Shown one piece after another: positions 43,777 to 54,500 of a stretch of 64,000 nt of DNA. Made by a program: the position numbers and the translations under genes. Location of the stretch: assembly GCA_015231885.1 (NCBI GenBank), contig JADGAT010000001.1, forward strand, positions 153,436-217,435. The letters are read 5' to 3'. Position 1 is the stretch's first letter. The number at the start of each line of letters is the position of its first letter. The stretch is from SAR324 cluster bacterium. GTDB lineage: Bacteria > SAR324 > NAC60-12. The notes beneath the pieces are model-generated. The model searched no databases. It worked only from the letters and a program-made list of their open reading frames with translations, and was not told where the DNA came from.

Positions 43777-46194
43777 ATGACCCCCTCAACCTGGAAAAAG
43801 TCATTCCAGATACTATTATTCAGCTTGTTGATTTTAGGAAATGTTTCTTTTCTTAGTTTTGCGCAAGAATTGGTTATCACACAAATAGAAATTGAGGGAA
43901 CCAATGACTTAGAGTCATCGCAAATTCTCTTCAATCTGGAAAGCCAAGTAAGCCATCCTATTGATCGACAAAAAATTATTAGTGATATTAAAACAATTTA
44001 TCAAATGGGCATCTTTAGGGATGTTCGAGCAGAGGTCGACATTCAAAAATTTGGGCATGTGCTTCGTTTTACCGTAGAGGAACGGCCACGTGTTCAAACG
44101 GTCCGAATTCGCGGGCGTAACCTGATTTCTGAAGATGATATCACTGAAAAATTAAAAACAAAAAATGGGGAAATTTATGATCCTGTGAAAGTGAAACAAG
44201 ATGTGAAAATAATCAGTGATCTTTATCGAGAAAAGGGATATGTAAAAATCAATGTAACTTCTGAGATTGATAAAAAAACGGACAATCAATATATTGTAGA
44301 TTTTGTCATTAATGAGCGTCCAAAAGTTTTTCTGACTAATATCTATGTTTCTGGAAATAAGCTCTATTCCGACCTTCATATCAAGCGGTTTATCCTAAGT
44401 GCTGAGATTGATTGTGTCTCATGGGCCAGCAGCTCAGGTATTTTCCAGGAGGAACGCGTGAATCAGGATTTAGCATTGATCGCTCAGAACTATCTAAAGG
44501 AAGGATATATCAAAGTTTTTATTGATAAACCTAAAGTTATTTTGGCACACAATCCTGATTATAGCTGGCTTGAAATTTACATGAACATCAAAGAAGGAGA
44601 GCAGTATTTTACAGGTACAGTAGAAATTACAGGTGATTTGTTGAATAATAAGGAGGATTTAATACAGTTACTTCAATTGAAACAAGGGGAAGTGTACAAT
44701 CCATTTTTACAGAATCAGGATCGTGCCGCCTTGAATGAAGCATACCAAGAACAGGGCTATGCTTTTGTGCGTATCATTCCTCGTACTTCTATAGATGAAA
44801 AAAAACGGATTGTGCATGTCAATTATCAGATTATTAAAAATGAAAAAGCTTATATAGGCAGAATTAATTTTTCAGGAAATACAGAAACCCGAGACTTTGT
44901 GATTCGCCGTGAATTTGAAGTGAGAGAGGGAGAACTGTATAACGGGAAAAAGCTGAGAGTGAGTCAGGCTAACTTGGAGAGATTGGGTTTTTTTGAACCA
45001 GGCCTTACTTTAGAAAAAGAAGATTCTGAGGATGAGGATAATATTCTGGACATTATTGCCTCAGTCAAAGAAGCGCAAACTGGAACTTTTCAAGCACAGG
45101 CAGGGTTTAGTGAAGTCTCTAAACTTTCAGGGGGAGTTTCCATTTCTAAGGCCAATCTTTTTGGAAGAGGGCAAACACTTCGTTTTAGCGCTCAGTTTGC
45201 TCAAGAAGGGGTACAGAATGATTTTAGTGCAACACTGACTGAGCCACGTTTATTAGGAACACATGTTTCGGCTTCTGCAACAGTCTCTCAACAGGTGATC
45301 CGGGAAATAGACTTGAGCAGTCAGAACCGTACAGAAAATGCTTTTTCTGTTTCGATTGGTTTTCCTATTTACCGAAAAATTCGTTTATCTAATCGATTTA
45401 GCGCTGTAGATAGACTGTTTGAAAAAGATGTCCCCAGTGTTATTAAACGATCGTACGCTCCTTCTTTGATTTATAATACACAAAATCATCCTATTTTTCC
45501 TTCCGATGGGATTAATACCAGCCTCACCGTTGTACAAACAGGAGGAGATATTTTGGGTGGAAATACACGATCTCGTGAGTACAATTATCGATACAAACAA
45601 TTTTGGTCACTGAACAAAGAGCACACTTTGATTCTAATGGCTCAGACCCGTATTGGTTTTCTGGAACAAATTGGAGGTTCTGAAATTCCTGCAGAAGATC
45701 GGTACCGTATTGGCGGCATTAGTACAGTACGGGGGCATGACCTACGTGATATTGCGGGGCCGTATTCAGGCGGTGATGCGGCACCACATCGAAAAATCCG
45801 AACAGTTATTGCTGAAGATGGTCAAACAGAAAGTGATGTTATTGATGATAGAACAAGAGATTTAGCTGTGAATCAGATTAAAAAATTAAGGGGTGGGGGT
45901 ATTTTTCAGAGAATTTTTAATTTCGAAGTTGTCTTCCCTTTGACAAATGATCCTGTCAGTAATGTACGAGGGGTGGTTTTTTATGATGCAGGAAATGTGA
46001 ACGCGGAACCAGTCCAATACAAGATATTAGGGGAGGAAGAGCCTGGTTTTTTTGATCTTCGCCATAGTGTTGGTGCAGGGATTCGAATGATTACACCAAT
46101 TGGTGTGCTCCGTTTTGAGCATGGACATAAGTTGGATAAGCGGTCCGGAGAGAGTCCTGATAAATTTGATTTTACAATCAGTGGTTTGTTTTAA
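43777..46194 (+). CDS. bamA: outer membrane protein assembly factor BamA
   Basis: Inserts beta-barrel proteins into the outer membrane. A signal peptide (FQILLFSLLILGNVSFLSFA) is followed by five POTRA domains (about residues 31-430), seen as repeats of ITQIEIEGTNDL, VQTVRIRGRNLI, LTNIYVSGNKLY, FTGTVEITGDLL and IGRINFSGNTETRD. A 16-strand barrel of the Bac_surface_Ag type follows, with YRIGGISTVRGHDLRDI containing the VRGF/Y-like loop motif, and a C-terminal strand ending FTISGLF with a terminal Phe. The 805-residue length matches BamA. An Omp85 relative (TamA) would have fewer POTRA domains. Confidence 0.95.
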   Translation: MTPSTWKKSFQILLFSLLILGNVSFLSFAQELVITQIEIEGTNDLESSQILFNLESQVSHPIDRQKIISDIKTIYQMGIFRDVRAEVDIQKFGHVLRFTVEERPRVQTVRIRGRNLISEDDITEKLKTKNGEIYDPVKVKQDVKIISDLYREKGYVKINVTSEIDKKTDNQYIVDFVINERPKVFLTNIYVSGNKLYSDLHIKRFILSAEIDCVSWASSSGIFQEERVNQDLALIAQNYLKEGYIKVFIDKPKVILAHNPDYSWLEIYMNIKEGEQYFTGTVEITGDLLNNKEDLIQLLQLKQGEVYNPFLQNQDRAALNEAYQEQGYAFVRIIPRTSIDEKKRIVHVNYQIIKNEKAYIGRINFSGNTETRDFVIRREFEVREGELYNGKKLRVSQANLERLGFFEPGLTLEKEDSEDEDNILDIIASVKEAQTGTFQAQAGFSEVSKLSGGVSISKANLFGRGQTLRFSAQFAQEGVQNDFSATLTEPRLLGTHVSASATVSQQVIREIDLSSQNRTENAFSVSIGFPIYRKIRLSNRFSAVDRLFEKDVPSVIKRSYAPSLIYNTQNHPIFPSDGINTSLTVVQTGGDILGGNTRSREYNYRYKQFWSLNKEHTLILMAQTRIGFLEQIGGSEIPAEDRYRIGGISTVRGHDLRDIAGPYSGGDAAPHRKIRTVIAEDGQTESDVIDDRTRDLAVNQIKKLRGGGIFQRIFNFEVVFPLTNDPVSNVRGVVFYDAGNVNAEPVQYKILGEEEPGFFDLRHSVGAGIRMITPIGVLRFEHGHKLDKRSGESPDKFDFTISGLF

Positions 46195-46246
46195 CTCATA
46201 GAATCAAACCTGATAATTCTGCAATTGCTGTACTTATAGGATTTTT

Positions 46247-47110
46247 ATGCGCATCATCGAGCTATTCCCAAGCCAGTCTCCTGTTTTTTCTATTGAAATT
46301 TTTCCTCCGAAAACACCAGAAGGAACTGAAAAATTAAAACAGAGGCTGCTTGAATTTAAAAAGTACAATCCGGATTTTATTTCTGTTACTTATGGTGCTG
46401 GTGGCGGAACGAGGCATAATACTCACACAATGGCATCTTACATTAAAAATGAGTTGGGCATTGAGGCGATGGCCCATCTGACTTGCGTGTCACACACCAA
46501 AACAGAAATTCACAGTGTTTTAGATGACTTGGAGCAGGCAAATATTGAAAACATTATGGCGCTTCGCGGCGATCCTCCACAAGGAGAAACAGAATTTAAC
46601 AAACCAAAAGATGGGTTCGCCTATGCCAGTGAATTGATTGCCGCTCTGATGGACCGTGAAGGGTTTGGTATTGGTGGCGCTGGATATCCGGAAGGCCATC
46701 CAGAAGCAGAGAGTTTAGAAAAAGACTATGAATATTTTTTAGCCAAGGTGAATGCCGGGGTAGATTTTATTATCACTCAGTTCTTTTTGGAGAATGATTT
46801 CTTTTATAAGTGGCGTGATGCAATGCGGCAAATGGGGATCGATGTTCCGCTGGTAGCAGGCATAATGCCCGCATTGTCGGTAGAGCAAATCACAAGGTTT
46901 GCGAGAACTTGCGGGTGCTATGTGCCAACAGCCCTCCTGAAAGAATTAGCACGGCATAATGATGATCCAGCAGCAATGAGACAGGTCGGTATTGACTTTG
47001 CACAGAAACAAATAGAGGGATTAATGCAGGAGGGAGTGGACGGTATTCATTTGTACGCTCTCAATCGTTTGCCAGCAGTGCAGCAGCTGGCCCCTTTGGT
47101 TAAAAAATAA
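46247..47110 (+). CDS. metF: methylenetetrahydrofolate reductase
   Basis: Reduces 5,10-methylene-THF to 5-methyl-THF for methionine synthesis, using FAD. The N-terminal FSIEIFPPKTPEGTEKL carries the catalytic Glu. Other family motifs are FISVTYGAGGGTR, AHLTCVSHT, NIMALRGDPP, and DFIITQFFLENDFFYKW. The 287-residue length is typical of the bacterial, unregulated enzyme. It ends at a bidirectional terminator shared with gltA. No SAM riboswitch was seen in the 52 bp before it. Confidence 0.96.
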   Translation: MRIIELFPSQSPVFSIEIFPPKTPEGTEKLKQRLLEFKKYNPDFISVTYGAGGGTRHNTHTMASYIKNELGIEAMAHLTCVSHTKTEIHSVLDDLEQANIENIMALRGDPPQGETEFNKPKDGFAYASELIAALMDREGFGIGGAGYPEGHPEAESLEKDYEYFLAKVNAGVDFIITQFFLENDFFYKWRDAMRQMGIDVPLVAGIMPALSVEQITRFARTCGCYVPTALLKELARHNDDPAAMRQVGIDFAQKQIEGLMQEGVDGIHLYALNRLPAVQQLAPLVKK

Positions 47111-47111
47111 A

Positions 47112-47150
47112 GCAAAAAGATAGCTTCTTTAAAGAAGCTATCTTTTTTGC
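47112..47150. terminator. bidirectional rho-independent terminator between metF and gltA
   Basis: Perfect palindrome with 17-bp arms (47114-47130 and 47131-47147), centred on CTTCTTTAAAGAAG, flanked by A5 on one side and T6 on the other. It works for either strand and separates the convergent metF and gltA genes. Confidence 0.9.
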
Positions 47151-47161
47151 ATAAAAAAAGA

Positions 47162-48454
47162 TTATGAGCGATCGGACCTAGGGATGTATTTGGAGTTGGT
47201 ATCTCCATTGTAGACTTGTCGTGGTCTAACAATTCTGGTTTTGGGTTCTTCCATCATTTCTTTCCAATGGGCTATCCAGCCAGGAACTCTGCCAATTGTA
47301 AAAATCACAGTAAACATGTCTGTAGGAATACCAATCGCACGATAAATAATACCGCTGTAAAAATCGACGTTTGGGAAGAGTTTTAGTTCTTTAAAGTAAT
47401 CATCCGAAAGAGCATGTTCTTCCAATCTTTTTGCCACTTCCAGCACGGGATCATGGACTCCTAATTTTTCTAATACCTTGTCACAAGCCCCTTTGATTAC
47501 CTTTGCCCGAGGATCGTAATTTTTGTATACACGGTGTCCAAACCCCATTAGACGAAATGGGTCCTTGGAATCTTTTGCCTTTGCAACATATTTGTCAACA
47601 TTGCTTCCGTCTTCTTTGATCATCTCCAGCATATTGACTACCTGTTGATTTGCGCCTCCGTGGAGTGGCCCCCACAAAGCTAAAATACCCGAAGCAACTG
47701 AGGCAAATAAATTAGCCTTGGTGCTTCCCACTGAACGTACTGTAGAAGTACTGCAGTTTTGTTCGTGATCTGCATGCAGAATCAGTAGAAGATTGAGGGC
47801 ATTCGTTACCTCTGGGTCTGGTATATAGTCTTCTTCCGGCATATTAAACATCATACGGAGAAAATTTTCGCAGTAAGGTAATGCCGATTTGGGATAAATA
47901 AATGGTTTTCCAATCGATTTGCGGTAGGAAAATGCCGCCAGTGTCCGAATTTTCGAGATAAGGCGGATGGCATCCATTTCAAAATTTTCCATAGAGGCCT
48001 CTCCAGTGGCTTGTCCATAGTATGCTGAGAGCGAAGCGACCATGGCCGATAAAATAGCCATTGGATGAGCAGAACTGGAGAAACTGTCAAAGAAATGTTT
48101 CATGTCTTCGTGAATGAGGGCATGATGGCGCAGCTCTTGGGCAAACCTTCCATGCTCTTCCAGTGTTGGTAAGTGTCCAAAAATCAGTAAATAGGCAACT
48201 TCCACAAAAGATGCATTTGCGGCTAAGTCTTCGATGGATATACCACGATGGCGTAGAACCCCTTTTTCCCCATCAATGAATGTGATTTTGCTTGTACAAG
48301 ATCCTGTGTTGCCATATCCAGGGTCAAGAGTGATGTGTCCAGTTTTTGCTCGCAGTTGACTGATATCAATTGCTTTTTCATTTTCTGTTCCTGTGATTAC
48401 AGGTAACTCAATGGATTGTCCATCAGGTAGATTCAATTTCGCAGTTTCTGACAT
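47162..48454 (-). CDS. gltA: citrate synthase
   Basis: Condenses acetyl-CoA and oxaloacetate in the citric acid cycle. The 430-residue length and the type II signature set fit: the N-terminal domain with GYGNTGSCTSKITFIDGE, the HADHEQNCSTSTVR region, LWGPLHGGANQQV with the catalytic His, and GFGHRVYKNYDPRA with the second His and Arg residues. An Asp near DFYSGIIYRA completes the active site. It follows argF after 46 bp and shares a terminator with metF. Confidence 0.97.
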   Translation of the reverse strand: MSETAKLNLPDGQSIELPVITGTENEKAIDISQLRAKTGHITLDPGYGNTGSCTSKITFIDGEKGVLRHRGISIEDLAANASFVEVAYLLIFGHLPTLEEHGRFAQELRHHALIHEDMKHFFDSFSSSAHPMAILSAMVASLSAYYGQATGEASMENFEMDAIRLISKIRTLAAFSYRKSIGKPFIYPKSALPYCENFLRMMFNMPEEDYIPDPEVTNALNLLLILHADHEQNCSTSTVRSVGSTKANLFASVASGILALWGPLHGGANQQVVNMLEMIKEDGSNVDKYVAKAKDSKDPFRLMGFGHRVYKNYDPRAKVIKGACDKVLEKLGVHDPVLEVAKRLEEHALSDDYFKELKLFPNVDFYSGIIYRAIGIPTDMFTVIFTIGRVPGWIAHWKEMMEEPKTRIVRPRQVYNGDTNSKYIPRSDRS

Positions 48455-48500
48455 AATTTTCCCTTCCTTCAGCTAATTGATAAATATCGATGCAGCTTCT

Positions 48501-49424
48501 TTATTGTTGCTGCCATCGGGATAATTGTACAAGGATTGCTTTCTGTGCGTGCAAACGATTTTCTGCTTGATCCAGAACTACTGATTGTGGGCCATCTAGT
48601 ACTTCACTGGTGATTTCATACCCTCGTTCTGCTGGTAAGCAGTGCATGACAATAGTGCTGCTTTTTGCGTATTCCAGCAACTTTTGGTTAATTTGAAAGT
48701 CTTTCAACTGATTGGCTTTGAGTGCCGCTTTTTCTTTTTGCCCCATACTGGCCCACACATCTGTATAGAGAACATCTGCATTTTTTACTGCTTCTTGTGC
48801 TGAGTGGGAAATGGACAAATCAGAAATTCCCATTGCTTTTACTTCTTCAAATAACTGCATATCAGGCATTGTTTCTGTAGAAGTGGCAATGCACAATTGC
48901 ATTGGTATGCGGGCGGCCATGTTGATCCAGGAGTTGGCTAGATTATTTCCATCCCCTAAATAAACAATTTTTAAATTTTCTAAGGTGCCAAGATGTTCTT
49001 TGACTGTTAATATATCCGCCATGAGCTGGCAGGGATGGCTCCAGTCCGTAAGCATATTGATTACCGGAACATCTGCATGATGACCGAGTTCCACAACATT
49101 TTGGTGGTCAAAAGTTCGGATGAGGATTCCATCGACATAACGAGACATTACTTTGGCAACATCTTCATTGGATTCCCGCTTACCAAGCTCAAAATCATTA
49201 CCTGTCAGGTACATTGCCATTCCGCCCAATTGAAAAATTCCCACTTCAAAAGAAATTCTAGTTCTTAGGGATTCTTTATGAAAAATTAAAGCATATGATT
49301 TTTTTTCCAGGTGTGGAGAGCATTTTCCCTGTTTTGTCAATATCTTTAATTCGGATGCTAGCTCAATGTTGGCTTTGATTTCTTCGGATGTCCAATCTTG
49401 GATAGAGATGAAATTTCGTGTCAT
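48501..49424 (-). CDS. argF: ornithine carbamoyltransferase
   Basis: Makes citrulline from ornithine and carbamoyl phosphate. The carbamoyl-phosphate motif is SLRTR (residues about 53-57) in KESLRTRISFEVG. The HPCQ motif (DWSHPCQLMADILTV) and the ornithine-side HCLPAERG are present. The 307-residue length is standard. It has an upstream sigma70-type promoter at 49513-49541. With argG at 9.4 kb, two arginine steps are in the window. Aspartate carbamoyltransferases differ in the last motif. Confidence 0.95.
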   Translation of the reverse strand: MTRNFISIQDWTSEEIKANIELASELKILTKQGKCSPHLEKKSYALIFHKESLRTRISFEVGIFQLGGMAMYLTGNDFELGKRESNEDVAKVMSRYVDGILIRTFDHQNVVELGHHADVPVINMLTDWSHPCQLMADILTVKEHLGTLENLKIVYLGDGNNLANSWINMAARIPMQLCIATSTETMPDMQLFEEVKAMGISDLSISHSAQEAVKNADVLYTDVWASMGQKEKAALKANQLKDFQINQKLLEYAKSSTIVMHCLPAERGYEITSEVLDGPQSVVLDQAENRLHAQKAILVQLSRWQQQ

Positions 49425-49512
49425 GGGCTTGGTAAGGATCTAATTTGATAAATTATTTATGATAATGACATTTTATTTGAATTGAGCATTTTTTTGTAAA
49501 AAAGAAAATATA

Positions 49513-49541
49513 TTTATAATAATATCAGAGCAATTAGTCAA
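49513..49541 (-). promoter_or_regulatory. sigma70-type promoter of argF-gltA
   Basis: On the minus strand TTGACT (49536-49541), a 17-bp spacer and TATAAA (49513-49518). The expected start site leaves a leader of about 80 nt. No arginine-repressor box was identified. Confidence 0.6.
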
Positions 49542-49571
49542 CTCTATCGTTATTTCACAAGGATGTGATGG

Positions 49572-50891
49572 TTAGCGTTCATCGTAAGAAAAGCAGAGAA
49601 CATCACGGATATGAGATGCTCCAGTCAATAACATCACCAGACGATCCAATCCTAAGGCCATTCCAGCGCTTGGGGGCATTCCTTGTTCCAACCCTTCTAA
49701 AAAAGCATTATCTAGTGGAACAACGGGTTGCTTGTTGCGCTGGCGCTCGCTCAAATTTTTCTTAAATCGCATTCGTTGTTCGATCGGATCTGTTAGTTCG
49801 CCAAACCCGTTTGCTAATTCCATTCCCGCAACATAAAGCTCCACTCGCTCGGCGACAGTCGGTTTGTCTTTTCTGATTTGTGCCAGGCTTGCCAAGGGGG
49901 CAGGCCAATCATAGATCAACACGGGAACGTCTTGACCTAGCTGGGCTTCAAAGCGATGCCACAGACGAAAAAAAATCTGTTCATAGCAAATGGGAAGATT
50001 CTCTACCTCAGCCCCATACCCCTTTGAAACCGCTATTTCTCTCAGTATTTCTGCAGATGTTGCCTGTTCAATATCAAGATTGAGATGCTGTTCGAACAGT
50101 TCTGCAACCGAGCAACGTTTCCAGCTAAAACCCTTACCAACTCGATAAAGCTGTATTTGTGAAGAACCGGTATGCAAACAGCCATTTTCTATTTGCGGGA
50201 TGACTTTGGCAGCCTCTGTTACCAGTTGCTGGAGATCTTCTGCTATTGTTTCAAGGGAATCATAGGCACGATACCACTCCAGCATAGTAAATTCTGGATT
50301 ATGGGAATTACTAATTTCTCGATCACGGAAGCATGGTGTGAGTTGATAAATCTTTTCAAATCCTCCCACCAGCAGACGTTTCATTTGAAATTCCGGAGAA
50401 GTAATCAAAAAATTAGATTTTGTAGAAAAGGGAGTGAACTGGCTTTCTGGGCTTGGGGCCTTTACGAGTACAGGAGTGTCTACTTCTAAAAAATCATGTT
50501 GATCCAAATGGGCGCGAATTTTTTGTAGTATATGGTGCCGTTGTCTCAAACGTTGCATCCTCGATATTGGCTGTCCCGGCTTTCTCCAGCGTAAAACATC
50601 ACCATTGGCTTTTAAAGGAGCCCGTGAGGCGTACAAAGATTCGATTGGAGTGAATTTACCATCAGCATCTACTTCAAAGACAAGTAGTTCCCCACACTGG
50701 ACTTTTTCAATTTTGTCAGAGTAGAATTCATAGTAAGCCTCCTCCAAAAATATACAAATTTGTAGTGTATTTCCGGAGATTTTTGTATCAAATACTCTTC
50801 CTGCATATTTTCCTGGTGCAAGAACTTTGAGGAGGCCAGCTTGTTTGAAATTATGGGTGCGATAGGGGGTTTTGCGACTTTGGAATGTCAA
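49572..50891 (-). CDS. epmA: EF-P lysine ligase (EpmA/GenX) with N-terminal extension
   Basis: A class II lysyl-tRNA-synthetase-like enzyme that ligates beta-lysine to EF-P. The core starts near residue 107, with DFLEVDTPVLVKAPSPESQF, then LITSPEFQMKRLLVGGFEKI, NPEFTMLEWYRAYD and GMALGLDRLVMLLTGA. EpmA in E. coli begins close to this core. Here about 105 extra residues precede it and contain GKYAGRVFDTKISGNTLQIC, like the OB-fold start of lysyl-tRNA synthetase, so it may carry a reduced RNA/protein-binding domain. Its start overlaps the efp stop by 4 bp, which supports the function. A true LysS would be about 500 residues. Confidence 0.85.
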   Translation of the reverse strand: MTFQSRKTPYRTHNFKQAGLLKVLAPGKYAGRVFDTKISGNTLQICIFLEEAYYEFYSDKIEKVQCGELLVFEVDADGKFTPIESLYASRAPLKANGDVLRWRKPGQPISRMQRLRQRHHILQKIRAHLDQHDFLEVDTPVLVKAPSPESQFTPFSTKSNFLITSPEFQMKRLLVGGFEKIYQLTPCFRDREISNSHNPEFTMLEWYRAYDSLETIAEDLQQLVTEAAKVIPQIENGCLHTGSSQIQLYRVGKGFSWKRCSVAELFEQHLNLDIEQATSAEILREIAVSKGYGAEVENLPICYEQIFFRLWHRFEAQLGQDVPVLIYDWPAPLASLAQIRKDKPTVAERVELYVAGMELANGFGELTDPIEQRMRFKKNLSERQRNKQPVVPLDNAFLEGLEQGMPPSAGMALGLDRLVMLLTGASHIRDVLCFSYDER

Positions 50892-51451
50892 GACTTGACT
50901 CTCTCTACATATGCACCAGTACGTGTATCAATTTTTAACAGCTCTCCAACTTTAATAAAAAGAGGCACATTGACAGTATAACCTGTGGGCAGGGATGCAG
51001 GCTTTGTTGCTCCTGTCACGGTATTTCCTTTTTCTCCCGGAGATGTTTCGATGACTTCCATTACAACAAAATTAGGCAAAGTGAGTCCAATGGATTTGCT
51101 TTTGAAAAAACTGATGGTAACCTCCATATTTTCAATCAAGTAGTTCGATGCATCTCCCACAATCTCCTCAGTGAGGCCTATTTGTTCGTAATTTTTGTTA
51201 TCCATAAAATAAAACTCACTGCCATCGGTATACAGGTATTGCATTGTCCGGTCTTCTGTATCAGCAGGTGCTAGCTTTTCTCCAGTTTTGAAGGTACGAT
51301 CCAGTACGGCTCCTGTAATCATATTTCTAATTTTAGTTCGGGTAAAAGCAGAACCCTTACCAGGATTGACAAACTGAAACTCAATGACTTGAAAGGGAGT
51401 TTCGTCCATTTCAATCCTTAAACCTTTTCGAATATCTGATGTTTCGTACAC
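50888..51451 (-). CDS. efp: elongation factor P
   Basis: Relieves ribosome stalling at proline runs. The 187-residue length and three-domain plan match. The modified residue position is Lys32 in FVNPGKGSAF, the Lys that EpmA modifies. The C-terminal PGEKGNTVTGATKPASLPTG is the family signature. The start codon follows AGATTGAGG. It overlaps epmA by 4 bp (ATGA). An EpmB (lysine 2,3-aminomutase) gene is not in the window. Confidence 0.96.
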   Translation of the reverse strand: MYETSDIRKGLRIEMDETPFQVIEFQFVNPGKGSAFTRTKIRNMITGAVLDRTFKTGEKLAPADTEDRTMQYLYTDGSEFYFMDNKNYEQIGLTEEIVGDASNYLIENMEVTISFFKSKSIGLTLPNFVVMEVIETSPGEKGNTVTGATKPASLPTGYTVNVPLFIKVGELLKIDTRTGAYVERVKS

Positions 51452-51558
51452 AGTGACCTCAATCTATTTATATTTAGAAAATAACTAAAAGCGGTAAATA
51501 TAACTTATTTAATGAAGAAATTAAAGTTGATTTAATTCGGTTGTACAGGGTCATTTGT

Positions 51559-54500
51559 TTACAAGCCGTGTTGACTGCGCTTACGATCCATATAGGCTCT
51601 GGCTTGGATATTCTGTTTTTGGCGGGCTTTTTCTGTTAAAGCTTTTTTCTCAGCTTCCATTTTTTGATACCGCTGGATGGCAGTTTTTCCTATTTGATCG
51701 AGTGTTTTGTCTAATTTTTGAGGAATTAATTGATCTGGGGTGCCAATGGAATCGACAGGCCAGAGGGCATTAGCAATACCATTGACGTATATCCGATAGT
51801 TTTTTGGCGCAACTGTTAGGTCAAAATCACCAAAGTTGACCCAAGCTTTGAATTTAGGCTTGTATTTCGCTTCTAGAGGTATTTTCAAAGACTTGATGGC
51901 TTCCCGAAATCGTTCACGGCCTTCTTTACTGTTGAGCTGTAGAAAAAACCTAGGAAAATTTTCGTCATTGGTTACCATCATTTTAGTTATAAATTTTACT
52001 TTGATTGGACTAAGGTCATAGTTGACAACAAAGCTATCTCCAAAGTTATCTCTTATAACCAGGGAAACGATGCTGGGCGCGTTGACACCGCATACCATAA
52101 ACACTTCTGTGATATAATGGATATTCTCCAACAGTTCCTGGGGGCGGATACGCGAGGAACGGAAAAACTCATTGATATCAAACACCAAATCCTGGATATC
52201 TTGATGAGTGATGGGTGTGTTCGCAACAGCACCTTTGTGGTGAGTTGCCGGCTTTTCAAAGGAAGTCAGGTTTTTAGAAGTAAATCCGACATATCCGCTA
52301 AAAACACACCGGGCGAGCCCTTCTACCAAGGATTCAGCAAACATTTCCATTTCACTTTCTCCTTTTCCCCCTTTGGAATCTGCTTTACTCAGGATGGATT
52401 TGAAAGTCCAGTTTTGGGTTTCTGGTTGAAAGTTGAGCATTATTTTTTTCCGGGGAATGCTCAGGCTTTTGGAAATAGGCAAAGGGACTTGATAGAGTTT
52501 TCGCCTAAAGTTTCGCTCAAAGTGGTATTTGAAAATTACGTTTTCTAAAGGGTCTCCTGCCAGTTTAATTCGAGATTCTAGAATGATTTTTTCTAAGAAT
52601 TGAGGGGATGCTTTGATTCCAAAACCGGCATAGTATTCTGCCAAGTCTTTGAGAATTTGACGCATCTGCAAGCGGTCCTTTTGAAGGATATCGAGTTGTT
52701 GTTTTTCTATTGCATTCAGAGGTTCTTTGGCACTGTCTTTTTTTAAAACTCGCTCATCGGCAATGATAAGGCGACGGTTCATGTCTTCCAAATATTCTTG
52801 AGTTCCTTTTTTTATTTTTGCATTATCAAATGGCTTACTTGCGACTTTACCTAAATACCGGATGATTTGCTGCAAAGCCTTCGTATTACCTATTTCAACT
52901 AATTTATGCTCTGTACGATTCATCGAATCCAAAAATGATTGTTTGAGTTCATTTTCCATTTGGTTGCCAATGTCATCGCGCCCTTGTGCGAATTTCATTA
53001 AATTGGCCTGCTCTTGATTATCTGGGAAAAACTGTTCATAAAAGGAAACCAAAGAACGTGTGCGCCAGTTTACATCTTTATCCAACCAAACTGGTTTGCA
53101 ATCATTATTAAAATCAATGATATCGCTTAAACGAATATGCTGGGCAAAACAAAAAATAATTTGCTTCTGAATCGAAGGATCTGTGAAGCGTGATAACATT
53201 TCTGTAAATTTAAGCCACCATGGATCACGAATCAGCAGAGGGTAAGTTTGCTCCATTTTTTCAATTTTTTGAATAAATTTTCCTTCCATTTTTTCTTTGA
53301 TGAAGTGCCTTTGCTCCGGATGCCACAATAAACGTGTCATACTGGTCGGAGAAGAATCTTTATCCATGCAACATAAAATTTCTAACCACCAACAATTCAG
53401 TAATGCCTTTGGCAGATTCCGGTGGCTGACTTTTTCGCTTTCTCGTAAGTAAATGGGAATGGCATGAGCCCATAGTTTTTCCCAGGGAATTTTTGTAGAA
53501 CCCCAGTTGCAAAGTTGTTGAAAATTAAACGATTCGGAGCCGCTCCCTTTGGACTGGGTGAGAGTCCATTCATTGGCAGGTAAAATCCCTGTGGAGAGCA
53601 TCACTTTCAGGTCATGAGGTAAGTCAAAAGGCATTGGAGAACTGCCTGCCAGAATAACAGCGGGATTCAATAAAAAATCGTTGAGCATTAAATCATAGGC
53701 CATACTTCCTTCCGGAGAGACCAGAAAAGGGGTGTGCTGGCCTTTTCTCTGGTTGCGTAAAATATTGGTGAAGAGATGAACTTCTGTGTTGGGATATTTG
53801 CGGGTAAGGTATGCTTCAATTGACTGAATTTTACGATGTAGAGCACATTCACTTTTGGCTTCTAGATATGTTGCTTCTAATTCCAAATAAGTATCAATCA
53901 ATAAAATGATTTGAGATCGAAAACTATTTTGAACTTTATGCTGTAACTCTTCTCCTAATTTTTCTTTAAGGTATTGATTTTGAGGATCAAATTGCTTTTG
54001 GACTTGGGCTAAAATTTTGGTAACGCTGTCTTTGTGCTTCAGAGAAATATTTTCAGCAATATGGTTTAAGAACGATTTGATAATATTAAAACGTTGTTTT
54101 AGTTGAGAGAGGTGTTCCAGTAAGAACGTGGTTTGATGTTCGGTTGTTATATTTTCTATAGCAATGCCTTTCTTTTTTGCCCGTTGCTGAAAAACTCGCT
54201 GTGCCCCTTTACTACCCAATTGTCGTTGAAAAAAATTTGTCAGCCAATGTGCCATTTTATCACGGGTCAATGTCTCTGCAGAATAAGGAAAGCAGCCTGA
54301 AAGCAATTTATTGTCATCAATTGATTTAAGCAGAGGGAAACATTTTTTTATTTCGGGAAGATACGTCTCCATGTAAGGGACTTTTGGAAAATCTTGCATG
54401 ACTTGCCTCCATAATAAATTACCTTGCTCAGGAGGGGTCATCGCATTAAATATCTCCCATACTTCTTTTTCTAAAGCCTGTTGGTAACTGCTGGGAAAAA

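Noticed and set aside
46195-46246. SAM riboswitch before metF
   Set aside because: Only 52 bp and no recognisable structure.
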